In this document: piece after piece, positions 11,628-24,914 of the stretch
How the letters are laid out: every line of letters begins with the position of its first letter
Position numbering within the stretch: the stretch's first letter is position 1
Assembly (NCBI GenBank): GCA_964035545.1
Contig: OZ037771.1
Span: 310,001 to 374,000, forward strand
DNA from: Bugula neritina
Lineage: Eukaryota; Bryozoa; Gymnolaemata; Cheilostomatida; Bugulidae
Direction: 5' to 3'
DNA: 64,000 bases
Position numbers and translations under genes: made by a program
The notes under the pieces: generated by a model
What the model was told of the DNA's origin: nothing
Databases searched by the model: none
What the model saw: only the letters and a program-made list of their open reading frames with translations

Positions 11628-14436
11628 CATCAGTTGATTTTCTAGCAATTATAGATGCTGCTACTTGACATCCATCCTGCCAATCTACCCATCTATTGTC
11701 TATTCCAGAGCTGCAAGTACAATGTTGACTTTTTTAAATAACAAAAGGAAACGGTAGCTTGATTAGAAATTATACCCAGTTATATTATAAAAATTTAGTT
11801 GGCTGAACACTGTTGTAGTACTATTATGGCAGTAGTTAATTGTGATCCTGCATTTCATCAACGTTTAAATTTATTGAATTAAACTGAACAATTTAAATTA
11901 AAAAAATGCTTGATAATTTTCAAGCACATCATTAAAAGACTGCAAACCTTTTTATGAATGAAATAAGCAGAAGCCATAACCTTGAAAGCCAAAATTCGGA
12001 GTGTCTACATTAGAAGTATTAGATTGATAGGTAGTAGAGTTGTGTAGGTATAAGTCTTCACTCTAATGCCCTCACAAGTGCACTTTCTAAAATGTACAGA
12101 ATATCGGATTATTCTATATTAACATAGTATTATCAGTAAAATTACACATTATGCACTTGAATATCTAGCATATCTGCAATTGGTAATTTTGAAGCAATGT
12201 CTTTAGATAACTATTAACCACTCAGGCATTTAATTGAGTAAAAGAGCTAGCTAAGTGCAACTGAATCTATTAGAGACATTTACTATAAAATCAATTTGAA
12301 TTCAATGAATTACTTTAAAATATGAATAAATTTTTGCTCATCTTATAATAAAATTAAAAAAAGTTTAGACTATTTATGCATTCAGTTAGTGTTACTACTC
12401 ACTAAATAAGACTAAAAGTAACTTGCTGAAAAACTAAGTCAGTCAACTATAGAATCATCATGAACTCGCATTAATATTTCATCATTATAATCATTTACAT
12501 TTAGTCACATTTATCATTTCAATTTGGTTATAGGTGATGCTTTTATGAATATAAATATGATTATCAATTGAGTTTTGATAGTAACACTAACTGTAAGCCT
12601 GCATAATGTGATAAAGATTTTATCATTATATTTTAAATCAAACTTTGAGCTAATTTAAAAATCACAAAAGGAACCGGTAGTTTGACTAGTACCAGTAGGC
12701 CTAATGTTAATACTAATAGTAATAGTAATCAGTAACTGTATTGACAAAATCTAAGACAGAGGCTAAAAGTTACTAAGAGTAAGAGTAAGTCTAATGTAAA
12801 TTGAAATATCAACTATAGAATAAATCAATAAATATAATACTATCAGTATGAGTATCAAGTTTTAATAGCGAAAGCAAAACTCAGAGTCAGACCCAAATAA
12901 TAATACAGTAATACTAATAAGTAATAAGTAATAGTAATACTAATACAGTAATAGTAATAGTGAATTTATAACTAATACTATTAATTACTTATAGTTATAG
13001 TTATACTTATAGTTATAGTTATACTTATACTATTAGTATTAGTATTATTATTAATGAGTTACATTTGGTTTTACTACCAAATACCAGTATCGGTAAATCA
13101 TGAATAATAGTCATTATGATTACCATTATGAGTAACCGTACCTCAAACTGTGAGTCATAGTGAAAGTCATTTAAATAGTTACTAGTAGTAGTATAGAATA
13201 GAATAGACTAAGACAGACTCCTACTACTAGTGATAGTATAAATATTATTAAATTGATAACTACAAATAATTCTGGCAACAATTCTAAGTTAGTAGCGTAA
13301 ATGATTGTTTTGAGTATAATTACCTGTATTGTTGTGGTTTTCAAGCTTGAACGCTAAAGATAAAGATTAAGTTCAGCATTTATCACCAAAGGGCAAAACA
13401 GCTCAGTAACTTAAAAGCTAACTTTGGATGGAACACAATGAAAAACTAAAACTAGCCTTCGATTTTAAATATGATGCTTCTGACAGTACGAAGAAAGAGG
13501 TGTAAGCTAAATTCATTTGATAAAAAAATTAATTTGCAAGATCTCATGCTATGAAAGTGACTAAAATTGTCTTCTTTCTTTAATCGATAACTTCGCAATT
13601 TTTTCATCATTTAAAAAATTGAAAGCCTTAGTTACCAACTTTAAATGCAATTTTAGAGCTGAAGGAACCATCAAATGCTTACGAAAGTATGATTTTTGAA
13701 ATCCTTAGATTTTTTTGCACTAGAAAAGTCTAAAATCTAAAAATTGAAAATTAATTTCAAATTTAAGTATTTCCAAATTAAACCTTCATTTACTACACTT
13801 AAACATCGTAGGCATCCAGGTTATTTCGATAAAATCAATTACTGTTAATTAAAAGTTCATACTTTTTTAGTTGCATTCACAAAATATTTAAAAAAAATCT
13901 CAACTCAATATACCAGAAAAAATGAATTAAAATATATGTGTTAATAGCACTGATATTGACGTGACCGTGGCACATGAAAAATCTGAAAGAAGAGTTGTCT
14001 TCTATTTTTCTATATTAACGTATAGAGCTTGCCGTGAAAATACAGATTTTTAAAAAAAAATATTGTGACCCTCTGGTAACTTTTTGAATTTAGAAAATTG
14101 GCTCATATATTTCTTTTCATGTGGACAACAGCTCACTTTTTTTTAAATTTATTTTGAAGCTCTTTTCGTAAAAAATAATCAAAAGTAAAAAATCCAAAAT
14201 TTTTACAAATTGGTTCGGGGCTTGACGTGAAAGGCGTTTGGACAAAGATGTCAAGGTCACCATTAATAAATATATTATTTCATCACAATACTGCACGGAA
14301 AGTTAATGAAGTGAGCTGAAAATTAGGTTGCTAGCATATTGATATACATTATATTGGTTGTTACAGTATTATTTTTTAAATTTGTTTTGTTATCAGTTAT
14401 GTTTAACTTTTTCATAAAGCTGCTGTTAGACTAAGA

Positions 14437-14481
14437 GTAAGACATAATATTACCATTACTAATGGTAATATTATGTCTTAC
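14437..14481. repeat. Perfect 22-bp inverted repeat with one-base centre
   Basis: Left arm 14437-14458 starts gtaagacataatattacc; right arm 14460-14481 is its exact reverse complement (ends aatattatgtcttac); a single c lies between. It could form a cruciform or hairpin, or be the core of a small non-autonomous element. No mismatch in the arms. Confidence 0.95.
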
Positions 14482-15767
14482 TAGCCCGCATTAGCAACAA
14501 TGATAATATTAAATTAAAATTATTATTAAATTCACGGTGAAGTGTCACTATGACTATGATACTCTATAACTATGAGTATGAGTATCGTATAAATTAATTA
14601 TAATGAGTATGAGTATCACTATGACATTAACTCAATCAGTGATTGACTATGTCTATTACTATGAATATGACTATGCATAACTCAATGAGAATATCAATAT
14701 GAATATGGCTTCTAATTCTTGTAACTTTTGACTATGACGATGCTGATACTGATAATCACTGCCAGCCCAAGTCTCATACTCATAGTGATACTATTACTAT
14801 TGTCTATTAGTATTAATAATTAGTATTACTCTTAGTACAACTACTAGTATTACTCATAGTTCTGATAATGATGCAGATGATAGTTTTAGAAGTTCTACTT
14901 CTACTTTTAATTTTATAGTACGCTAGATTGTATATGTTGAACTCTACTCATTTTTTACTACTAATGCTAATACTAATAGTAATAGTAATAATGATTATAG
15001 TTGTTATAATGATAGTAATACTAATAGTAATAACAACTATTTAAATTTGATAATTCATGTTTTACAACAGCATTATCACTTATCAATTACATTGGTTCAT
15101 AATATGCTTATTTTAATTTTGCTTTGTGTGTTTTGTCATGTTGTAAATTTAAGTTTGTATGGTTATTTAATGAACTAGAGAACTAGCCAAATGTTATGTA
15201 ACAGTTGCAATAATTTACTATAAACTCAGTGAAATTTAAAACCTAATTGATATTACTATAACATTGATTGTACAGAGGTAGCTAAAATATACATTAAATT
15301 ACCAATAATTTTAACTCGCCAATACACTATGAGTAGAACAATCAAATGCAATGATAGAAAATTAATTAGTCATAGCAGCCCGTTGCTTGAAGAACATCAA
15401 GCTACAGGTCTAAAATTATGTAGTTTTGTGATCCATTACATAACAAAATAATTTTTTTCAAACTGGTTTAATACTTTTATTATGAACACGCTTATCAAAG
15501 TAACATGTTTGTGATGTATATTCTATTAAAAAAGCAATCACATCAGGTTTTCAACTTGTATGTTGTACAATGTTTATTATGGTGACAAGTTACTAAATCA
15601 TATGGTTCAGCTTTGTAAAGTAAAGCTGATAAAATAAATACAAGTATGTGATTGTTTTACTACTATATATTAAATTTAAATGAGTTGAATAATATCCTAG
15701 TGCAGTGAATTAGATATTTTTTAGCTTTGGTACACCTGTTTGTTATAGGCTAACATTCCACCAATAG

Positions 15768-16379
15768 AAGAATGGTGCAAGTAGAAGAAATTTCAGGCGC
15801 AGAAAGCTAAGGAGCAGTCAGAATGCTGCCAGAGTTGTGAAGAGGCACTTGAAAAAGCTGAATTTCAATAATGACATGACATTCGTAACATATCACCCTG
15901 GTGTATTTGAACTGACATGGCCAGCAGAGTTCTCGAAGTCACATTCAACAGCTATTTACATCATCATGGTTAGCTTAAATTTAATTCCTATATCAGTCTC
16001 TAATATATAGTTTGATATCTGCTGTAAATTCGCTTAAGGAGCATACACATAACCAAAACTGAGTTACACTATAGTATTTGTTCTTGAATATATTTACCAA
16101 GATAAGTAGATTTGCTAATTCATTTTAACAGTAAAATTATAATGATACAACAATTTTTCTTTTAGATGATTCAATCAATAACACAAGACACTACAACATG
16201 GTTTTGCAGTTATAGAGTATTAATTTTCTGGCTCTTTCCAAATCTTCATAGAAGGCAAAGAAAACCACCGTCAGCTTGCCTTTATAACTGAGTGCAAGCT
16301 TCTTCCACCTACAGATGATGATAAACAATTTGCTGATGTGGAACTTTCTAATTTTGTTTACAATGAAGATAGATTATAG
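15768..16379 (+). other. Candidate orphan exons, unknown protein
   Basis: Two coding-like stretches lack a start codon. 15768-15968 follows an AG and ends before gttagc; it reads a basic segment (NFRRRKLRSSQNAARVVKRH) then MTFVTYHPGVFELTWPAEF. 16252-16379, preceded by ctctttccaaatcttcatag, reads HRQLAFITECKLLPPTDDDK and ends at TAG after SNFVYNEDRL. Their phases do not join directly (0 versus 1) unless an inner donor (CACCCTG then gtgtat) is used. This may be a small gene, or the remains of a gene or mobile element. I recognise no family. Confidence 0.3.
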
Positions 16380-19300
16380 GACATTATTCTTTATGTAAAG
16401 ATTGTCAAGTTTTGTTATAATTAAGAACAGTTTTAGTTTCAATAAATCAGTTCAACATTATGGACATCATTGCACAAACATTTTAATCTTTACTATCTAC
16501 AAAGGTATCTGATGAACTACTTGAAAATACAAAACTATGCTCCAGATACACAATGAACTGACCAGCAAAGTTAAAATGAGTTGGAGATGTAGAACATAAT
16601 ATCTTGTTCAAGGCTTTTCCCTGCTGTTGGAACCTTCTTCTTCAGAACACTGAATTGAACAAACATATGTAGATATATAAAACTTTGCAAACAATAATAA
16701 TGTGAAATTAGTTGCTAAGTATCACATTGCTAATAAATACAGCATTGTGTAATATTTTATTTAATTTTTTTTTGAGCCATTTGATCTATAGGCCCGCATA
16801 GTATTTACTATATTATAACTAATAAATTGCAGACACATTATGTCAGACCAGTCTCCATTTAAATAGAATAGTGTAGGCTATCAAATTTGTAGAAGTAAAA
16901 AACCGCATTCTTATTGAGTAAAATACTTACCTTTTTTTTCATGATGCCTCTACTGCTAAAAAGAGAAGTTTTTATCAATACAGCTCCATCAATCCGTATC
17001 CTGATGAAGCTAGTAGTTTAGGAACATTTGTGGCGGGAGTGTAGGCTGAGCTGCAGTATAGGAAGAACCCCAACATATGTAATCTATTCAGCACATTATA
17101 TGTATTGTAGAAATTTATTCAAAAAAGAATTTAGAAAATGCTTCATGAAGCATGAACAAAATAAAAATTAATGCTGTAATATTATTACACCCATTAGAAT
17201 TACTAGCAGCTATAGCATTAAAATTATGTATTTTTATAAAAATGTGTCTAATTTATGCTACAAAGTTATTACTGCCAAAGGTTACAGAATTTACCAGTCA
17301 CATTCATGCAGCTGATGGAGAATAACTAACCTTCACATGCAATAAATACAATTAGTAGCTCTATCTAAAACTAATGCGCTGCTAAATGTTAGGAGTATAA
17401 GTTATAGTTATTCTAAGGAATAATTGCAAAAAAAGTTACGTAGAGGAATTTAACTCTTATTATATTGTAATTATCTTCCAAGATATATTACAACATCACT
17501 ACTTGGATACATACAATGTCATATTTATATTGGCATCAACATAATTTTCAATAATTTCCAATCTATTAACTTGAGCATTATGATTGTGATTATTTTATAA
17601 ATAAGGCGATGATTAGGCACTGTTGGTATTTTGGTTCAATTTATTTATAGCTGTAACAGGCAGAGTTGTAAATATAATGGATATATCAAAATTCCAATGG
17701 GTATAGTACTCTAACACAACATTGATACTAATAATTGTAGTCACTTACTCTTAGAGTTAGTGAATGATGATACAGTCATAACAATTTGAATATCAATCAG
17801 CATTAGAGATAGACTGACTGCTTTATAATATTATAGTTATTATGTCAAATTGAATTTATTCACTATAAATAAAAAAATTATGATTATAATTATAAATTAA
17901 AATAATTTAAATATTATATAATATATTGATAATTATTGGAATCATAATTATATTTATTGTTATGATCATTATGATTATAATTATTTAATGTTATCTTTAT
18001 GTTTGTATTTAAAATTGTTCCTTAAATCTAAAGTTGTTTAAGTTTTTTTAAATTTATTATAATTATATTACTGTATAAGTATTGCTATTAGTATTAGTAT
18101 AATTAAATTATTATAATTTATATTTTATTATTTACATTTATTTTACTTTTTATTTTAAGACCAACAGTTCAAATTAATACTTGTGTCGTTTGCTCTATAT
18201 TATAACTTACAAGTATAACTATTAACATAATAATATTAGATTTGCTGTTAGTATTACTATGAATATAAATATTTATGTTAATATAGCTAATGCTATCGGT
18301 ATAACTTATACTTATAGTTATAACTAATATTACAAGTATTAGTTTCGAAACTGATCCTGCTCCGTAACATTAACATACTGATACTGTCATATGATTATCA
18401 TTATGACTAATAATGGTATTAATAAATATAACCATTGGATATTATTAATAATAGTTCACCAATACTAATAGGCGATAGTCATAGACTTAGAGTGAGAGTC
18501 ATAGACATAGACTAGTGATACTCATACTGATAAGTGATAGTGATACTGTGATTCACTGATTCAATTACAAATTTTAAAACTTGTTTTTACGTAGACAACT
18601 ACTAACCTATAGTTCATCACAAAACGGTTGAAAATCATCATTTACTGCATATTTAAGAGTGATTTTCTGGTAGTGTGGTCGACATGATAATTGAAATTAA
18701 AATAGGAAAAATAATTATTTTGTGATTTACAGCAAGTTACAAACTAGCGAAATGGAATAGTCCATTTGAAAACAGTCAAATTAGTTACCTTTCTTGATGT
18801 TGCGTAGCTAACGTTAGTTATTAGTAGCCGCCCGAAGAGTAACATGCATGTGATTTGAGCTACGAATAACGAGAATCTGTGACAAACCCGCTTCTTAATA
18901 ACTTTACGCGATATAAACTCACGCTACAATAGGGCTATTTTGCCATCCCCACGTCAGAATAGGACACGGAGGGCAAGCTCGCGGGCAAGTCTGGGCAAGT
19001 CTAAGACACCTAATATGACCACTTTTACTTGCATTTTTGTAGTGTTTTCGTATAAGAAATTGGATAAAATGCTGATAAAACAGTTGAAAAGCATGCAAAC
19101 TTTTGCTCAAATGTCATAAATAACCTGGATGCTTACGGCCTTTAATAAACGCCGCCACATCCCCGGTTTTGTCGCGACTGGTCACATATATATCTTCATA
19201 TAAGACTATAACTTTATACATAATTATTGTGTTAAGCTGATGTGCTTTTCAAATGCGGAGAACACCTGCATTATCTAGCGTCAAAACCATTGTAAAAATC

Positions 19301-19526
19301 TAAAAATCTTCTTTTGCCTCAAGCCGTGTTGGTAAGGTGGTGTGAAGGCAAAATAACGCAGAAGCGGTTTTGTCTGGGTGCCTTTCCCAGCGTCACCAGT
19401 GAGGGTTTGCATCATCAACCTAGCAGAGAGGGTACCATGCTAGACTGGCTTGTCTGTCGACTAGACCACACCTGCTCTATACTGTTGCAAATAATATGCT
19501 ATACACGGTGTCTACGCGTATTTCAG

Positions 19527-22500
19527 GTGATGGATGCAATGAGATATGCCTCTCAATCCAGTATCACTAGTCTGAAGATCTCAATGTTTGTACCAGAAGG
19601 ATTGCACTTGACAACCCAGCCAGAAGTTCTTCCAGATGTGCTCTTTGCTGAAGATACTCTGTCATTGCGTCTCATCATATCGGGACAGGTGAGAGCATAT
19701 AATAAATATACAGGTGAGAGTATATAATAAATATACAGGTGAGAGTATATAATAAATATACAGGTGAGAGTATATAATAAATATACAGGTGAGAGTATAT
19801 AATAACTAGACAGGTGAGAGCATATAATAAATATACAGGTGAGAGTATATAATAAATATACAGGTGAGAGCATATAATAAATATACAGGTGAGAGTATAT
19901 AATAAATATACAGGTGAGAGTATATAATAACTAGACAGGTGAAAGTATATAATAAATAGTTTGTACCTAGGTGAAACATTTTCTTCATATATTGTACATC
20001 TATATTGTAAAAAATACCAAAAAACACCCCTTTTCAGACAAGCAATTGCATATAATATTAACAATCTTAAATAACTTTTAAATACAATTGTATAGAACCA
20101 TAAGTGATTTGAACCTGCTCTACACTCATCATCAACCACATAGTTTTTGCATTAACTAACAATTAACATATACTGTGATAGTTTCGATTTTAAATCTGTT
20201 CATTGTTAGACATCAGTGGTTCCTATTTTCCCAACAGCCGTACGACTCTCGGAAGACAAAGTGTCGTGTTGTGCTGACTGGGAGGTTGGATACTGAAGAC
20301 ATCGAGTACGTCAAGGAGTTTGATTTGAGACATGCCTTGGTAACTCATGGCTCTCCCCTGCACCAGTTAGCTATACAATCACACCTGCACAGTTTACTCA
20401 CTGGTGAGTGACAACAGTTATTCTGTTCATCGTTTGACTAGAGTTAGAGTAACGGTGACCATACGGTCTACTACATTGAGTTTTAGTAAAAAAACTTTTG
20501 TCGAGATGTTATGCACTAAATATACCAATATTCCAAATTAGTTAAAACCACTTTATGATAAGTAAGATTAGTGTTTTTATTGAGCTTTCTTAAGAATTAC
20601 AAAATTTATTACTAATGCAACGTTGTTTACATATGCTTCAAGCCAAATTTTAAGTAATATTTTCGCACTTTTTACTGTAGTAAGACTAATGCTTGAAAAT
20701 TTTAGCTTGTTTTCACAAACAATCTTTATACTGGTAATAACTTTGAACATATAAAAAAATTTAATGTTGCAAAATTGTAGCAATTACTTCAGTTATCGGC
20801 TGTCATTGAAAAATGCTAGCTTATTTAATGTGATGATAAACAATGGTAATGTTTTAGCAATACCATACACAATACTAAGGCGTAGTCAAAACAATGTTAC
20901 TTTAGATACAAAGGCTTGCAACAGTGCTGAGGAAATATTAGAGATCAATGAAGAAATTTTAGATCTTAGCGCAACCTCAAATCTCGTATCTCGTCACACA
21001 AACCACGTCAGTGTTGACAGCCAATCACGGCAGGTGTTGAACTCTCTACCCATAATTCTGTGCAGACCAGAAAACAATAGGACCCAATTTTCTTCAGTGG
21101 TGAGTAGAAATAAATTTCCATGTCAAGGTCATATAAGTTTTCTAATAAAATTTGAAGTGTCTAACAAAAGCATTTTAGTCCTAACTCTTGCTGTGAAACC
21201 AGAGATTATAGTATGTTTATAGACAGTGTCAAGCAGTGCAGTAAATTGTAAGTTACTTTCTTTAAATTGATCAATTCTTTTGCTGAGATAATGTTGAATT
21301 GCTTGGGATGTGCCAAATCTTTTTTTGTTCCTATAGATTGTGCAAATATATAAACTTTTTGAATACAATTCCATAATATTTAATCATAGATTCGAATCAA
21401 GTTTGCCGGCGTAAGTGTATTTCCTTTACTGTTTATCTTTTTGTTTACATAACGCACCCTTTCAACCTATCTCATTTTAACTTATAATTTGGTTGGACTG
21501 TGTGAGGTTTAGCATGCATGTTTCTCTCTTTATATAAATTAAACTTTTAATAATGTATTACATAACTTGTAAAATCTAAATAGTATTTGTGTGACTGAGA
21601 GAAATCTTAGTAACCTTCAATTTATAATACATGTAGCTACTATGTCTTCTATATGAGCTACTCAGATGACTGGAACTGTCTATAAGATGCAAAGCTTATT
21701 ACAATTTATTAGAATTTATTACTGCTTGAATCAACATTTTAAGCTATATAGATATTATAATTGTTGAATTCAAGTTTCCGTGGCAAAGAATCTGGCCTAT
21801 GCTTAAAGTTGCCATGTTGCAAACTTTAACAATTCAAAATAAGTCTGCAATGATGAACCTATAACAATGTTTATTTTGAGTTACATGATGGATATAATCC
21901 AGAATCCACTTTTTATCAACTTTTAACATAAAACTAACACCATAATAAAATATCTAAATAATAATCCACCTAAAATATGTTGGATTTCACTACCTAAAAT
22001 GTGTTGGATTTCACAACGTAAAAAGTGTTGGATTTTAAATGTCATTCAATATATTTTGTTTACATTTTTGCTTAAAATGTTTTTGTTATAATCATACATT
22101 GCAAAATCTAATTGAATTTATGAAAATATGCAGCATAACAATATTTTGCTGATCTTTGCACATGGCAATTCTCCCGACATTTATGCAATATATATTTTAT
22201 TAAAACAAACAATACAATGCATAGTTTCAAATCTTTGTTAAATATGTGGGTTGTTGCAGGCCTGTGGTGATTGATCAGTGTTTATAAATCTACAGCTTTC
22301 ATATTAATAGACGTATACTGTAGTTATATGTTAACAGGGAGCAAACATCTTCTGTTCAAACCATGCTATCTTGACGCCTCTGTATAAATAGACTTAGTTA
22401 TATGTTAACAGGGAATAGATATCTTCCGCTCCAATCAGGCTATGTTGAGGTCTCTAGTGTCTGCCTATGCTACTCGTAATCAAGACAGATCCACACCAGC

Positions 22501-24914
22501 CAGACTCCCAGTGCAGTTACCTGTCATAGGTTCCTTACCAATCAGCCAATCTACACGTCATAGAACTCGGAATGCTAGGTCTGTTACTCATCTACAAACA
22601 CACAAACACATCTAAAGTTAAAATATCAACTTCTATTTTGAGAACCAAAGCTTATCTCAAATTATATTTCAACTATAGGCATATGCAATACCAGAAATTT
22701 TTGAATGATGGAGATTGTGTGATTAAAAAGGTTTACATAAATACTGGTCTTATTTATTTACCATACAAATAAAATAAATGCAGGTCACTGTTCGCCCACA
22801 AGCTAGTGTTTACATTTCATGTGTTTCAAACTACTTTTCTTTTCTTTCATTTAACAACTGATGCAATTTTCTTTCGTGTTTTCAGCATGATAAAAGTAAG
22901 CACCAACTGACCCTGCCTCAATGTGTAGATTAGTGTTGGTAGCCTAGCAGCTTTGGTACTGACTTTGGACGTTATTGAACTGGTTGAATCAGTAATAAGC
23001 TGTACCAAACTTTACAAACAAAAACCTGAATAAAGTGTACCCAGAATATGAAGAGTTTGAAAAATTACTTCTGATTCACACAGCTATGAGTCAAAATTTA
23101 TTTTTGGAACATTGATCATGACTCTTTGCTTATTCTATCAATAATGCATCACTAGGCCTAATTGGTATCTCCTTTAGAAATCCTTGATAAACAGCTGTTG
23201 ATTATAAATAGTAGGATCTCAAATAGAAGAGATGTGATGGATGGTCACAGGTCGTCAGTGGACCGAATACTAGATCAGGTAGGAGGAGTGAGATTGGCTG
23301 AACCAGATACAGACTCCTTACAGTCCTCTCTTATCAATACAGAGATGGACAGCATGAGTTACGGCAGATACGAAGAAGAGTCGCTCCCCCCTGAACTCTT
23401 CAACATAATTGAGGAATACCCGGACAAGGGAAGAGGTTAGTGACAATGATATATCTTGTCTGTATAGGACGCGTCTGAGATATTCTCACAGCTCTACATA
23501 CCTGCAATAAAATGGTGTTTCAATGATGGACTAAACATGTTATTTTCTTACAAGTTGCTCTTTTCTCTGCTCTCAGCTATATAGACAGCCGTAAGTTGTG
23601 TCATACTGTTATATTCATACAATGAGTATAGTATATAGTTCTAGTTCTGATACTCCTTTTGCTGTAGGATCTGGATTTGACATATGCTCTACACATGAGT
23701 TACAAAGACCCAATGGTAAGAAGTTGTATCCCATTGTTTTATATCCTACTTACAATAACAACTCTTTACAGTAAGTACCATGTTATGTGTGCTACAATAC
23801 ACTTTAACTAATTATAAGTCAATGCGGGATGACTCTGATTTTAGATTTACTGGATATGTTGCAAAACGAGAGAACCCACGTAAAGCTGGACAACACTTCG
23901 CCTGGTAAATTAGTGTCTACCAGTGATTACTATAGTATGGAGGTGTCTCCTGTCTCTGATACAGTGTCCATCAGTAGAAACACCAGCAGAGACAGTAGAA
24001 GTATTTGGTGCCGGCAAGACAGACCTAGCTGTGCCAGGAGGTTAGGAAACAGCAGAGATTGGTCAGACTCTTCCGGCATTGAGACAAACTCTACATGCCA
24101 GTACTTTGCCAGCTCCTCTGGTTCCAGTCTCAAACACACATCTCCAGACTCAGAACCTCAATATTCTAGTCTTTGGAAGCAGTTTAGAGCTGGTAAAAGA
24201 ATTAACCTATCAGGCATGGATCTAGATGACTGCTGCAGTGATACGCCTACTGATGAGTTACTAAGTTTTGACCCAATTGTTGGAGGTGTTCCACTTTCAG
24301 CAGCTACTCCTCAAGCTATCGCAGCACATATTCTAGATCCTCAGCATTTGACAAGTTCAGTTCAACGCCATCAGTATGCTAACCCACCAGAGCTGAGTTC
24401 ATATGCTGTTACTGAGCAACTACCTGCCATGTCCATCTCTCGTCAAACTGCGTGTCCAGAAGGTGCAAGGCTATTTCATGTCGCAAGCAAAGCTGCACCA
24501 TCAAAGCTAAAATACAAACACTATAAACCGTTGAGTATTAGAACCAACTTTGACTTACCACCTGTTCACAATAACTCTCACCCACACCCTGTCACTAATG
24601 ACTCACCCTCATTTCGTGTCACTAGCAACTCTCACTCCTTTCCTGTTGACAAATCACCTGCGCATTCCACACAAGTTCCAAAGAACTTCAACAGCACAGA
24701 ATGTAACACCACCATGCAGCCTATTCGAATGATGGATGAAGACACTAGCAGTGAGAACTTGTCTGATGTTATCAGGAACTACTGTAAAGAGGCAAACAGG
24801 TGCTCGCCTGTGGTCAAACAAGCATCTCCGCAAGCAAAACCTTTAAAAGGTTGGCAGCAAACATTGAGAAGCAAATTTAAAAAGCTTAAAAACTTTTTTA
24901 AGGCTGGACTATGA
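19527..24914 (+). CDS. VWA5-like protein, C-terminal part; 5' exons missing
   Basis: Seven phase-consistent exons: 19527-19688, 20238-20403, 20906-21099, 22412-22578, 23227-23435, 23668-23715 and 23845-24914, giving about 671 residues. The first exon is open at its 5' side (phase 0), with a possible internal start at 19530. The order of motifs in exons 1-2 (a beta-rich segment ISMFVPEGLHLTTQPEVLP, LRLIISGQ, RVVLTGRLDTED, then SPLHQLAIQSHLHSL) resembles the region after the vWA domain of VWA5A/VWA5B proteins. The VIT and vWA domains themselves are not seen upstream. The last exon is long, Ser/Pro/His-rich, likely disordered, and ends in a basic helix (WQQTLRSKFKKLKNFFKAGL). Function is unknown. 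ATTAAA at 25032 may be the poly(A) signal. Exon chain is well supported; family assignment is tentative. Confidence 0.55.
19689..19963. repeat. 25-bp donor-containing array after VWA5-like exon 1
   Basis: The true donor is GGGACAG then gtgagagc. The intron then repeats gtgagagtatataataaata plus tacag ten times at exact 25-base spacing (19689, 19714 ... 19939). Every unit junction recreates ACAG-gtgagag, a strong donor-like site. Confidence 0.97.

Larger units (their letters stand above)
10315..19526. other. Long AT-rich gene-poor tract
   Basis: About 9 kb with no supported gene apart from two candidate exons (15768-16379). Parts (10740-11000, 12690-13260, 14420-15040, 18050-18560) are dense in short words such as actaatagtaata and gagtatcactatgac. 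A perfect palindrome lies at 14437-14481. The stretch holds an assembly gap at 11428-11627. I see no tRNA or rRNA. Confidence 0.6.

Noticed and set aside
18919-19110. Minus-strand 63-codon open frame
   Set aside because: No family, no splice context, composition not coding-like.
10315-19526. tRNA or rRNA genes
   Set aside because: I looked for A/B-box-like and cloverleaf patterns by eye and saw none; a covariance search could not be run.
20764-20905. ATG start for the VWA5-like exon at 20764
   Set aside because: The chain of phases supports an acceptor at 20905 joining to the upstream exon; the earlier sequence is intronic.
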